From Rhodobacteraceae bacterium Alg238-R152 (lineage in GTDB: Bacteria; Pseudomonadota; Alphaproteobacteria; Rhodobacterales; Rhodobacteraceae), in contig UNRJ01000003.1 of the NCBI GenBank assembly GCA_900537125.1, positions 124,001 to 188,000 of the forward strand: DNA of 64,000 nt, read 5' to 3'. The notes below the pieces were generated by a model, which saw only the letters and a list, made by a program, of their open reading frames with translations, was not told the DNA's origin and ran no database searches. Position numbers and translations under genes: made by a program. Shown here piece after piece: positions 52,206 to 63,491 of the stretch (positions within the stretch are counted from its first letter, which is position 1; each line of letters begins with the position of its first letter).

Positions 52206-52206
52206 A

Positions 52207-52620
52207 ATGACCAAACTATCTTTGGGGTCACATCCCCACATGCTGGGCTTTGAACAGCTCGAACGACTCCTCGAACGCACCGCTAAATCCGGTAACGAGG
52301 GCTATCCCCCGTTTAACATCGAACAGACAGCAGATTTTGCCTACCGCATTACGCTGGCTGTGGCTGGTTTCCGTGAGGAGGATCTGAGTATCACAGTGGA
52401 GGACCGCCAATTGGTTGTCCGTGGCCGCTCCTCTGAGGACGCGAGCGAACGTGTGTTCCTGCACCGCGGCATTGCCTCCCGCCAGTTTCAGCGCAGCTTT
52501 GTGCTCGCGGATGGTGTCGAAGTCGGGGAGGCGTCGATGGAAAACGGCCTGTTGCACATAGATCTGTCGCACGCGCGGCCAGAGACCGTTGTTCAAACCA
52601 TTCAAATCAAGAAAGGATAG
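52207..52620 (+). CDS. Hsp20/alpha-crystallin family small heat-shock protein
   Basis: 137 residues. The alpha-crystallin domain (about 40-130) has FNIEQTADFAYRITLAVAGF, EEDLSITVEDRQLVVRGRS and MENGLLHIDL (A-x-L-like motif ENGLLHI). It binds unfolding proteins during heat stress without ATP. ATG 52207 agrees with the family's length, and a longer frame from 52111 would run through the promoter. Followed 4 nt later by the DUF1150 gene, its usual alphaproteobacterial partner. Confidence 0.94.
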   Translation: MTKLSLGSHPHMLGFEQLERLLERTAKSGNEGYPPFNIEQTADFAYRITLAVAGFREEDLSITVEDRQLVVRGRSSEDASERVFLHRGIASRQFQRSFVLADGVEVGEASMENGLLHIDLSHARPETVVQTIQIKKG

Positions 52621-52624
52621 ACCC

Positions 52625-52852
52625 ATGCACAATGATGAAACGCTGCCCGAAATCGCCGAAGATCGCACCGTCTACGTGCGTGAGGTTATGGTTGCTGATC
52701 TGCCAGAAGATGTTCAAGAGCAAGCTGAAGGTGCGGAGTCCCTCTTTGCTGTGCACGCCACTGATGGTGAACGCCTGGCGCTGGTGAAGGAACGTGGTTT
52801 GGCATTTGATCTGGCGCGCCAGAACAATTTCTCGCCTGTGACAGTGCACTGA
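52625..52852 (+). CDS. DUF1150 family small protein
   Basis: 75 residues. TVYVREVMVADLPEDVQEQAEG and LFAVHATDGERLALVKERGLAF and a final NNFSPVTVH are the family pattern. It is found mainly in alphaproteobacteria next to Hsp20 genes; a role in the heat response is inferred. Same transcript as hsp20 (GAAAGGATAG between genes). Confidence 0.92.
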   Translation: MHNDETLPEIAEDRTVYVREVMVADLPEDVQEQAEGAESLFAVHATDGERLALVKERGLAFDLARQNNFSPVTVH

Positions 52853-52904
52853 GCATTCCAGAACTGCGAAATTCCGAAGAGGGCGCCCCTATGCGGCGCC
52901 TTCT

Positions 52905-53255
52905 TCAGTTGAGGGAGACCTCTGTTGCGTTCTGGCCCCATCCATCTTGGCTGCATTTGCTGCGTATATAGATGGTGGTAATTTCTGGCGGGATCCAAAC
53001 GCGGGAGAGGCTTCGGGTGAACGGCTGCTCGTTGACATGCGGGTGCGCCAAGATACGCGTGCCGAGAACCTGACCGTTCTCGGTCTCTACCCGCCATCCA
53101 TCTGCATAATGGTCCCAGCCGGTGTCCGGATGGGCAAGGGTCACATCAAACCGCCAGCCGGCGTCACTTTGCGTGGCTGTCACATCAGTGACCTGAGCCG
53201 GATCGGCCACCACCGCCTGCGCGGCAAAAACTATCGGTAAGATGAAATATCGCAT
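52905..53255 (-). CDS. Small exported protein of unknown function
   Basis: 116 residues. Signal peptide RYFILPIVFAAQAVVA, then DPAQVTDVTATQSDAGWRFD. The body reads as a small beta domain (VTLAHPDTGWDHYADGWRVE; RILAHPHVNEQPFTRSLSRV). Three conserved-looking His and a single Cys near the C-terminus (RSKCSQDG) may bind metal, which is speculation. Convergent with the DUF1150 gene and downstream of amtB. Confidence 0.8.
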   Translation of the reverse strand: MRYFILPIVFAAQAVVADPAQVTDVTATQSDAGWRFDVTLAHPDTGWDHYADGWRVETENGQVLGTRILAHPHVNEQPFTRSLSRVWIPPEITTIYIRSKCSQDGWGQNATEVSLN

Positions 53256-53303
53256 AGCAGGAGCCTAGCAGTCAGATCCCACTCTGTCGCGGTCTCAACC
53301 GAC

Positions 53304-53332
53304 AAAAAAACCCGGGCCACAGGGGCCCAGGT
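53304..53332 (-). terminator. Rho-independent terminator of glnK-amtB
   Basis: On the minus strand, CCTGGGCC / GGCCCGGG stem (one wobble) followed by seven T. 29 nt after the amtB stop. Confidence 0.88.
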
Positions 53333-53360
53333 CAAATTTTCGTGCCCTTTTTGGGGCTGC

Positions 53361-54698
53361 TTAACCTTTGGAGAATTCCGGATAAGCTTCCATGCCCAGT
53401 TCCGCCATATCCAGACCGTTGATCTCGGTCTCTTCGTCAACCCGCAGGCCCATTGTGGCTTTCAAGATGAACCAAACGACGCCGGAGACAACTACAGTGA
53501 ACAAGCCAACCACGATGATGGCATAAAGTTGTGTGCCCAAAGAGGCGTCACCGTTGGTGAACACAACCGCGATGGTGCCCCAAATACCGGCGATCAGGTG
53601 CACCGGAATGGCACCAACCACATCGTCGATTTTCAGCTTGTCCAGGAAGGGAACCGCGAAGACCACAATCACACCACCTACGGCGCCAATCAGGGTTGCT
53701 GCGCCCAAGGATGGGGTCAGCGGCTCTGCGGTGATGGACACGAGGCCCGCCAATGCGCCGTTCAAAACCATGGTCAGGTCAGGCTTTTTGTATAGCAACT
53801 GTGTCAGGATCAGGGCTGCAATTGCGCCACCAGCGGCCGCCGTGTTGGTGTTGGCAAAGATGCGCGATACGTCACCCACGTCACCCACGGTGCCCATGGC
53901 CAACTGAGAGCCGCCATTGAAGCCAAACCAGCCGAGCCACAGGATGAATGTACCCAAAGTGGCCAGTGTCAGGTTGGAACCTGGGATTGGCACGGTTTTG
54001 CCCGCTTTGTTGTATTTGCCGATACGTGGTCCAAGGATCAGCGCGCCGGTCAATGCTGCCCAGCCGCCAACGGAGTGCACAACGGTCGAGCCTGCGAAGT
54101 CCAGGAAGCCAGCCGCATCCAAGAAACCACCGCCCCATTTCCAGGAAGCCTGCAGCGGGTAGATCACGGCTGTCAGAACAATCGTGAAGATCAAAAACGG
54201 CCACAGTTTGATGCGTTCTGCCAGTGTGCCCGACACGATCGATGCGGTGGTGGCACAGAACATCAGCTGGAAGAAGAAGTCGGAACCGGTAGAGGCATAG
54301 GCATAGTCATCCGCGCCTTCGGCTGTGACGCCAACCGCTTCAAGAACACCTGGTCCCCAAACACCGGACAACACTCCGTCGATGCCCCATGTGCCCAGCG
54401 GGTACATCAGGTTGTAGCCAATCAGGTAGTAGAAGATTGCGGCCAACGAGAACAAAGAGATGTTCTTAATCAACTGCATGGTCACGTTTTTGGAGCGCAC
54501 CAAGCCCGCTTCGAGCATGGCGAAACCCGCTGCCATCCAGAACACAAGGATGCCACCCACTAGGAACAGCAGCGAGTTGAGAATGAAGACCGTGTCGGTT
54601 GCGGCATTTACGCCAGCGACCGAAGCATCTTCAGCGAGGCTTAGGCTCGGCAGCGCGATCAGCGCGGCGGGCAGGGCCAGTTTTGCGAGGGTAGTCAT
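53361..54698 (-). CDS. amtB: Ammonium transporter AmtB
   Basis: 445 residues: signal peptide (KLALPAALIALPSLSLA) and eleven membrane segments of the Amt/Rh channel. GFAMLEAGLVRSKNV, STVVHSVGGWAALTGALILG and DVVGAIPVHLIAGIWGTIAV carry the twin-His pore region (His in VVHSVGG and VHLIAG). It brings ammonium in and is blocked by GlnK. Start at 54698 has AAGGAAT upstream. Follows glnK by 25 nt in the usual order. Confidence 0.96.
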   Translation of the reverse strand: MTTLAKLALPAALIALPSLSLAEDASVAGVNAATDTVFILNSLLFLVGGILVFWMAAGFAMLEAGLVRSKNVTMQLIKNISLFSLAAIFYYLIGYNLMYPLGTWGIDGVLSGVWGPGVLEAVGVTAEGADDYAYASTGSDFFFQLMFCATTASIVSGTLAERIKLWPFLIFTIVLTAVIYPLQASWKWGGGFLDAAGFLDFAGSTVVHSVGGWAALTGALILGPRIGKYNKAGKTVPIPGSNLTLATLGTFILWLGWFGFNGGSQLAMGTVGDVGDVSRIFANTNTAAAGGAIAALILTQLLYKKPDLTMVLNGALAGLVSITAEPLTPSLGAATLIGAVGGVIVVFAVPFLDKLKIDDVVGAIPVHLIAGIWGTIAVVFTNGDASLGTQLYAIIVVGLFTVVVSGVVWFILKATMGLRVDEETEINGLDMAELGMEAYPEFSKG

Positions 54699-54723
54699 CA
54701 GAGTATTCCTTCCTTGCGGCGCC

Positions 54724-57499
<2,776 letters not shown>

Positions 57500-57530
57500 T
57501 CCGGCCTGCCAACGTGTGTAACGCGGCGGT

Positions 57531-58139
57531 CTAACCGGCTTTCTTCAGGTCTTGGATCAGGCCGTTGATGTCACCTTTACGACGATCCAGCATCGCGCCA
57601 ATTTCTGCTTTCTCAGACAGACGTAGGCTGATGCCTTCGATGATCAGGTCAAAGAACTTATTCTTACCGGATTTGTCCGACACCAAAAAATTCACCTGAA
57701 ACGGTTTTTGCCCACGAAGAGTCACCTTTGCGTTGACCTCATAGAAGCTTTTCACCGGCCGACCACCGGTCACTTCAACCTTACCGCCAACAAATTCATT
57801 GAAACGCTTGCCGTATTTGCGGGAAATATAGCCCTGAAACGCTTTGGTGTAGCTGTTCAGTTGGCTTTTGCTCAAGCCGCGTGCATCGGGACCTAGCGCG
57901 GAGCGTGCAATGATGCTCACGTCTCCATATTTCACAAAGATCTTCTCAAAATCCTTGATCATCCGGTCTAGCGATTTGCCGGAGGAAATCACTTTGTTGA
58001 TGTCAGCAACCGCTTTGTCGATCAGCGCTTTGGCCTGCGCATCGTTCAATGCAAAGACGGAAGAGGGCAGGGCGGCCGCTGCGCCAGCAGCGGCAGAGAG
58101 GGTGACGAAATTGCGTCGGGTCAGCTTAGAAATCTGCAT
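57531..58139 (-). CDS. mlaC: Phospholipid-binding protein MlaC (Ttg2D)
   Basis: 202 residues. Twin-arginine-like signal TRRNFVTLSAAAGAAAALP, then DAQAKALIDKAVADINKVI. The body follows MlaC (SIIARSALGPDARGLSKSQL; VEVTGGRPVKSFYEVNAKV) with the lipid-carrying pocket. It carries phospholipid between MlaA at the outer membrane and the inner-membrane MlaFEDB. The start overlaps the mlaA end by 14 bp, so translation is coupled. Confidence 0.92.
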   Translation of the reverse strand: MQISKLTRRNFVTLSAAAGAAAALPSSVFALNDAQAKALIDKAVADINKVISSGKSLDRMIKDFEKIFVKYGDVSIIARSALGPDARGLSKSQLNSYTKAFQGYISRKYGKRFNEFVGGKVEVTGGRPVKSFYEVNAKVTLRGQKPFQVNFLVSDKSGKNKFFDLIIEGISLRLSEKAEIGAMLDRRKGDINGLIQDLKKAG

Positions 58140-58938
58140 AGGGGTCCTCGTACGGGTCGAACTCTGGATCGACATAGGTGGTCTCCCCTTGCATTCCAAG
58201 ACGGAAGCGGCGGTTTTGCAGGTATAGAATACGCGCCTGCGCGTAGCTGTCCGCGCTGTCATAGAGGATCGAATCCACGGTTGCGTCGTAGTCATACCGG
58301 TCGCCCATTGTGTTCACCACATAGGCAACACCGCCAATATAGCGGGTGGGTTCTCGCACAACGACAAAAAATGGATCGAGTATCACGTCGACGGCAAACC
58401 CATAAGCATCTCGAGTTGTGGAGGGGCCAAAGAACGGCATTTCCGTGTAGGCCCCCTCACCGGCCCCCCACACATGTAGGGTTTCGCCAAAGTCCGTGTC
58501 ATGGCGCGCCATGCCAGCTGCACTTGCTGGATCAAAAAGCCCAGCGACGCCAAACGTTGTGTTCATAACAAACCGCACAAGCGAAGATCCCGCTTCCGGA
58601 AGCTTTCCTTGCAAGGTGTTGTTGATCACATCATTGGGGAGCGACAGGTGATCCGCAAAATTGGAAACTCCGGTACGCACAGGTTGCGGAATGACCGAGC
58701 CATAGCCGTTTGACGCGGGTGATAAGAGGGCCTTGTCTACCTTCTTATTGAATGCGTGAATGCGCCGGTTGGCCGCTTCGTTTGGATCATTGATCCCACC
58801 TGAAAAATTATTGCTTCTTGCGCAGGCAGTTAGAGTTGTATTGACACAAATGGTCAGTACAATGAGGCGCAACGTATTTTGTGAAAACAGTTTCAAAGGC
58901 AACCACACGTCTCTTATTTCGCGACAACTCTCCATCAT
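58126..58938 (-). CDS. mlaA: MlaA (VacJ) outer-membrane lipoprotein
   Basis: 270 residues. Lipobox TLTAC near residue 40 follows a hydrophobic stretch (RLIVLTICVNTTLTAC). The VacJ core is NDPNEAANRRIHAFN, FVMNTTFGVAGLFDPAS, and FGETLHVWGAGEGAY. It removes outer-leaflet phospholipid and passes it to MlaC. Start is uncertain: two ATGs (58938, 58935) and GTG 58908 are in frame, none with a clear ribosome binding site, and the signal peptide would be best from the GTG. Divergent from the type I secretion genes. Confidence 0.9.
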   Translation of the reverse strand: MMESCREIRDVWLPLKLFSQNTLRLIVLTICVNTTLTACARSNNFSGGINDPNEAANRRIHAFNKKVDKALLSPASNGYGSVIPQPVRTGVSNFADHLSLPNDVINNTLQGKLPEAGSSLVRFVMNTTFGVAGLFDPASAAGMARHDTDFGETLHVWGAGEGAYTEMPFFGPSTTRDAYGFAVDVILDPFFVVVREPTRYIGGVAYVVNTMGDRYDYDATVDSILYDSADSYAQARILYLQNRRFRLGMQGETTYVDPEFDPYEDPYADF

Positions 58939-58980
58939 TTAGATTAATCGACTACTTACCCCAATGTCATAGTGATGTTC

Positions 58981-58995
58981 GTCACATGATGTGAC
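58981..58995. promoter_or_regulatory. Palindrome between mlaA and type I secretion operon
   Basis: GTCACATGATGTGAC: perfect 7-bp arms about one central G. It lies 43 nt upstream of mlaA and 92 nt upstream of the ABC gene, so it could control either. Contains TGTGAC, a CRP/FNR-family half site, but the halves are everted relative to CRP sites. Confidence 0.6.
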
Positions 58996-59087
58996 AGTTT
59001 GGGAACATAAACCTGACGTTTGATCAGGGAAAATTTACCGGGCGTTGCCAGTTTGGCCAGAAAGGCCCGGTTCACAGGGACCGTTTG

Positions 59088-60821
59088 ATGACCACACCAA
59101 TCAAAGAACGAGGGCTACAGGAGCTCCGCGCTGTCAGGGCACAGAGTCGTGGCTTGTACTGGACCGTTGCCGTGTTCAGCTTCTTCGTGAATCTGCTTAT
59201 GCTAACTGGCCCACTTTATATGCTTCAGGTGTATGATCGTGTGTTGGGCAGTGGGTCCCGGGAGACGCTGTTTGCACTTTCGCTTCTCGTGGTGTTCTTA
59301 TTTGCGCTGATGGGGCTGATTGATTTTGCCCGTGGCCGCATCATGGCCCGTGTTGGCGCGCGCTTTCAGGATGCGCTGGACCAGCGGGTATTCGATGCCT
59401 CCTTACGTCGCTCGGCACTTGGCCAATCCGCATCTTCTGAAACCGCCCTTCAGGACCTGGAGGCGGTGCAACGTCTGTTGACCTCCCCGGTTTTGACCGC
59501 GGTATTTGATATGCCGTGGGCGCCTGTGTTCATTTTTGGCATTGCGTTGTTCCATCCGTGGTTGGGCCTGCTGGCCGTCGTTGGTGGTGGATTGCTCATC
59601 CTAGCGGCGGTCTTCAACCAGTTTGCTACCCGTCGGCACACCGAACGCATGTTGGCCGCCACCCACAATGCCAACCGTATGTCTGGGCAAATGCAGTCCG
59701 AAGCTGAACTGGTGTCCGCTTTGGGGATGCGCGAGGCATCATTTGAACGGTGGAAAACTGTGCGACGCATGTCGCTGATGGAAACCATGTCCACAGCAGA
59801 CGTCGGCGGGGGCTTCACAACCACCATCAAAACATTCCGACTTTTCCTGCAATCAGCCATGTTGGGGGTAGGGGCCTATCTGGTGCTCGACGGCGAGATC
59901 ACTCCGGGTGCGATGATTGCCGGTTCGATCTTGTTGGGTCGTGCACTTGCCCCCGTTGAAATGGCGGTGAACCAATGGGCTGTGGTGCAACGCGCCCGAA
60001 AGGGCTGGAACAATTTGGCAGAGCTGCTGGGCACGGTTCCCCCGGTGCAACCGCGCACCGAACTACCAGTGCCTGCCGCAAAGTTACAGCTGCAACAGGT
60101 CACCATTGTGCCACCGGGCGAATCACAAGCCACCTTGCGTATGATGTCTCTGGACGTATTGCCGGGGGAAGCCATTGGCGTGATTGGGTCTTCTGGTGCT
60201 GGCAAATCTACCTTGGCGAAGGCCATCACGGGTGTTTGGCGTCCAGCAGGCGGCAAAATCCGTCTAGATGGGGCGTCTCTTGAACAATATGATCCCAAAG
60301 CGCTTGGGGGCTATATTGGCTATTTGCCGCAACGCGTGGAGCTGTTTGACGGCACCATCGCCGAAAATATCGCACGTTTGCAAAAAGGTGCCCCTGCCGA
60401 TAAAATCATCGCTGCTGCCAAAAAAGCAGATGCGCATGAGATGATCCTCAAGCTGCCGGATGGCTATGAGACACAAGTCTCTGTGCACGGGGGGCGTCTC
60501 TCTGGTGGGCAATTGCAGCGCATTGGCCTGGCGCGTGCCATGTACGAAGATCCCGTGATCCTGGTGCTCGATGAGCCCAACTCCAATTTGGACAATGAGG
60601 GCTCTTTGGCGCTCAATACGGCAATTCGCAACATGAAGAATGCAGGTAAGAGTGTGCTCATCATGGCGCACCGCCCGGCGGCCATTCAGGAATGTGACAA
60701 GCTATTGGTTGTGGAAAACGGTCAGAAACGTGCCTTTGGTCCCAAAGACGAGGTGCTCAAAGAGGTGCTGCGCAACCACGATGAAGTGCGCAATTCGCAG
60801 GGGCCGGGAGGAGTACAATGA
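59088..60821 (+). CDS. Type I secretion ABC transporter (PrtD type)
   Basis: 577 residues: membrane domain (1-310) with VAVFSFFVNLLMLTGPLYMLQVYDRVLGS typical of PrtD-like exporters (key part TGPLYMLQVYDRVL), then ATPase with Walker A GSSGAGKSTLAK, signature RLSGGQLQRIGLA, Walker B VILVLDEPN and H-loop MAHRP. It exports a C-terminally signalled protein straight across both membranes with an adaptor and a TolC. ATG 59088 has AGGGA; a TTG before it is also in frame. No RTX-type substrate or TolC gene lies in the window. Confidence 0.93.
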   Translation: MTTPIKERGLQELRAVRAQSRGLYWTVAVFSFFVNLLMLTGPLYMLQVYDRVLGSGSRETLFALSLLVVFLFALMGLIDFARGRIMARVGARFQDALDQRVFDASLRRSALGQSASSETALQDLEAVQRLLTSPVLTAVFDMPWAPVFIFGIALFHPWLGLLAVVGGGLLILAAVFNQFATRRHTERMLAATHNANRMSGQMQSEAELVSALGMREASFERWKTVRRMSLMETMSTADVGGGFTTTIKTFRLFLQSAMLGVGAYLVLDGEITPGAMIAGSILLGRALAPVEMAVNQWAVVQRARKGWNNLAELLGTVPPVQPRTELPVPAAKLQLQQVTIVPPGESQATLRMMSLDVLPGEAIGVIGSSGAGKSTLAKAITGVWRPAGGKIRLDGASLEQYDPKALGGYIGYLPQRVELFDGTIAENIARLQKGAPADKIIAAAKKADAHEMILKLPDGYETQVSVHGGRLSGGQLQRIGLARAMYEDPVILVLDEPNSNLDNEGSLALNTAIRNMKNAGKSVLIMAHRPAAIQECDKLLVVENGQKRAFGPKDEVLKEVLRNHDEVRNSQGPGGVQ

Positions 60822-62122
60822 GCGTGGAAAAAAGTTGGAGCGCCCGCAAACCGCTGTGGATTGGTGGATTGGCGCTAGCCACGTTGGTGATCGGATTCGG
60901 CGCTTGGGCTGTGGGTACGGAAATCTCCGGGGCGATTGTGACGTCCGGCCGCGTCGAAGTGGACCGAAATCGCCAAATTGTTCAGCATCTCGAAGGCGGT
61001 TTGGTTACGGACATCAAAGTTGAAGAAGGTGACCAGGTAGAGCTAAGCCAAATCTTGATGCAGCTTGATGATTCGGAGCTGACGTTGGAGCTCACTGTCA
61101 CCGAAGGCCAGCTTTGGGAATTGATGGCACGTCGCGGACGGCTGGAAGCAGAGCGCGACGATGCAACGGAGATCCAATTTGATGCAGAACTCGTGGCCCA
61201 AGCAGAGGCCACTCAGGAGGCCGCAGGCCTAATGAGCGGGCAAAGCCGCCTGTTTGACGCCCGTACGGACACTTTGAACAAAAACCTCGATCAGTTGGGT
61301 AAGCGTAAAGGCCAAATTCAAAGTCAAATCGTCGGCATCGACGCACAAAACATCGCGCTCACCAAACAGTTGGAATTGATCCAAGCGGAATTGATGGATC
61401 AGCAGGAATTGCTCGACAAAGGCCTCGCGCAGGCCACGCGTGTTCTGTCCTTGCGTCGTGAAGAGGCCTCTCTGGCTGGGCGAGTTGGCGAGCTTCAGGC
61501 GGGCCGCGCACAGGCCGAGGGCAAAGTCACAGAAATCGAAATTGAGGCGCTTAAAATTGCCAGCGCGCGCCGTGAAGAGGCCATCACAACCTTGCGGGAT
61601 TTGCGCTACCGCGAGCTGGAATTGTCGGAGCGTCGCCGCCATTTGATCACCAAGATCGAAGATCTCGATATCCGCGCGCCGGTTGCGGGTTTGGTCTACG
61701 GCCTGCAGGTCTTTGCCTCACAGTCGGTCATTCGGCCTGCCGAACCGCTTTTGTATATTGTGCCGCAAGACCGCCCGTTGATCGCTGCGGTCCAAGTGCC
61801 GACCATTCATGTGGATCAGGTGTTTCCCGGTCAAACCGTCACCCTCAAGTTTTCCGCCTTTGATCAGCGCACCACGCCCGACCTTGAAGGCCGCGTTGTG
61901 CACATCTCCGCGGATGCCTTTCAGGACGACCAAACTGGCGGCTCTTTCTACAAAGCGGAAATCGAACTGCTTGAGGGGGAAGTCGAAAAGCTGCCTGCCG
62001 AAGCGTCGCTTGTGCCTGGGATGCCTGTGGACGCGTTTTTCCGCACCCGTGATCGCACCCCTTGGGAATATCTGACCAAGCCGTTGACGGATTATTTTGT
62101 GAGAGCCTTCCGCGAAAGCTGA
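60818..62122 (+). CDS. HlyD-type adaptor of type I secretion (PrtE type)
   Basis: 434 residues. One N-terminal membrane segment (about 13-33, LWIGGLALATLVIGFGAWAV), then a lipoyl-type half (GRVEVDRNRQIVQHLEGGLV), a long coiled coil (about 120-270, Leu/Glu/Gln-rich), and VRAPVAGLVYGLQVF returning to the barrel. It bridges the ABC exporter and TolC. Starts inside the ABC stop (ATGA overlap, GGGAGGAG just before), so the two are made together. Confidence 0.93.
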   Translation: MSVEKSWSARKPLWIGGLALATLVIGFGAWAVGTEISGAIVTSGRVEVDRNRQIVQHLEGGLVTDIKVEEGDQVELSQILMQLDDSELTLELTVTEGQLWELMARRGRLEAERDDATEIQFDAELVAQAEATQEAAGLMSGQSRLFDARTDTLNKNLDQLGKRKGQIQSQIVGIDAQNIALTKQLELIQAELMDQQELLDKGLAQATRVLSLRREEASLAGRVGELQAGRAQAEGKVTEIEIEALKIASARREEAITTLRDLRYRELELSERRRHLITKIEDLDIRAPVAGLVYGLQVFASQSVIRPAEPLLYIVPQDRPLIAAVQVPTIHVDQVFPGQTVTLKFSAFDQRTTPDLEGRVVHISADAFQDDQTGGSFYKAEIELLEGEVEKLPAEASLVPGMPVDAFFRTRDRTPWEYLTKPLTDYFVRAFRES

Positions 62123-62196
62123 TCTTCATTTCGCGCTTTTCAATTCTCATTTTGCGGTCTAGCGTCGGCGCAAACATCGCATATGGAGAGCACGTG

Positions 62197-62658
62197 ATGA
62201 GCGCGATTGAAGCACGCCTGAAAGAACTGGGAATTACGCTGCCGGACATGGCCGCCCCGGCGGCCAACTATGTCCCCTACGTGGTTGTGGGCGACATGGT
62301 CTATGTTTCTGGGCAAATCTCGATGACCGAATCTGGTTTCACCACCGGCAAAGTCGGCGCAGACTTGACCACCGAAGAAGGTGTGGCCGCAGCTCAAACC
62401 TGTGCGGTTGGACTGCTGGCCGCTTTGAAAGCAGCCTGCGGCGGTGACATTGATCGCCTTGTTCAGGTGGTCAAACTGGTGGGATTTGTGAACTCCACGC
62501 CTGACTTTACTGACCAACCAAAAGTCATCAACGGCGCGTCTGACTTTATGGTTGAAGCGCTGGGCGACAAAGGTCGCCATGCCCGCTCTGCGGTTTCCGC
62601 TGGCTCGCTGCCATTTGGCGTGGCCGTGGAAATCGAAGGCATCTTCCAGATTTCCTAA
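62197..62658 (+). CDS. RidA family protein (YjgF-like)
   Basis: 153 residues. VPYVVVGDMVYVSGQISMTE and the later KVINGASDFMVEAL, GRHARSAVSAGSLPFGVAVEIEG (Arg-containing site motif) follow RidA. Canonical RidA removes reactive enamines from PLP reactions; the longer, alphaproteobacterial type here (about 153) may have another substrate. GGAGAG precedes the ATG. 1 nt separates it from the GDPD gene. Confidence 0.9.
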   Translation: MSAIEARLKELGITLPDMAAPAANYVPYVVVGDMVYVSGQISMTESGFTTGKVGADLTTEEGVAAAQTCAVGLLAALKAACGGDIDRLVQVVKLVGFVNSTPDFTDQPKVINGASDFMVEALGDKGRHARSAVSAGSLPFGVAVEIEGIFQIS

Positions 62659-62659
62659 T

Positions 62660-63418
62660 ATGCTCGACAAACGGTTCTTGGATGCGCCCATTGCGCACCG
62701 GGCCCTGCATGACGTCACAGATGGCCGCCCGGAAAACAGCCGGGCGGCGATTGAGGCGGCTATTGCGCAGGGCTTTGGCATTGAAATTGACCTGCAACTG
62801 TCTTCAGACGGGGTGGCCATGGCGTTCCATGACTACCAATTGCAACGTTTGGCAGAGGCCAAAGGCGCGGTGCGCCAGCACACCGCTGAGGTGCTGGGCG
62901 CGATTCAGTTGATAGGCGGTGACGAAGGCATCCCGACATTTGCCGAAGTGCTGGATTTGGTCGCAGGCCGTGTTCCGCTACTGATCGAGTTCAAAGATCA
63001 AGACGGCATCATGGGCCCCAATGTCGGCACACTCGAAGCATCGGCGGCACATGCGGTTCAAGACTATGACGGCCCAATGGCTTTCATGGCCTTCAATCCC
63101 CACAGCGTGGCTGCCCTGCGCGATCTCGCCCCAAATGTGCCACGCGGATTGACGACCGATCCGTTCCATGCCGACGGATGGCCTCTCTTGCCAAAAGCGG
63201 TTCGGACGCGTCTTAAGTCCATTCCAGATTATGACGCGGTCGGTGCCTGTTTTATCAGTCACAGCGTGGATGATCTCCATTCGCCAGAGGTGGCGGCGCT
63301 TAAAGCCCGTGGTGCCAAAGTTCTTTGCTGGACCGTGACCTCCATAGAACAAGAGCAAGAGGCGCGGGGTTTTGTTGATAACGTCACTTTTGAGGGCTAC
63401 GTGCCAAAGGGCAGATAG
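62660..63418 (+). CDS. Glycerophosphodiester phosphodiesterase
   Basis: 252 residues of the GDPD TIM-barrel family. APIAHRALHDVTDGRPENS (first catalytic His, in the HRG-like HRA), FGIEIDLQLSSDGVAMAFHD (Glu, Asp, His), and PLLIEFKDQDG (metal Glu) are present. It splits glycerophosphodiesters from phospholipid breakdown into glycerol-3-phosphate and alcohol. No signal peptide, so cytoplasmic. Lies directly after RidA with no gap of note. Confidence 0.92.
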   Translation: MLDKRFLDAPIAHRALHDVTDGRPENSRAAIEAAIAQGFGIEIDLQLSSDGVAMAFHDYQLQRLAEAKGAVRQHTAEVLGAIQLIGGDEGIPTFAEVLDLVAGRVPLLIEFKDQDGIMGPNVGTLEASAAHAVQDYDGPMAFMAFNPHSVAALRDLAPNVPRGLTTDPFHADGWPLLPKAVRTRLKSIPDYDAVGACFISHSVDDLHSPEVAALKARGAKVLCWTVTSIEQEQEARGFVDNVTFEGYVPKGR

Positions 63419-63491
63419 TATTGTTTGCCTCAAAAGTGATTTGTCTCGCGCCTTACATCGTAGCAGGTACACTACCATCAAGGAGGCGCGC

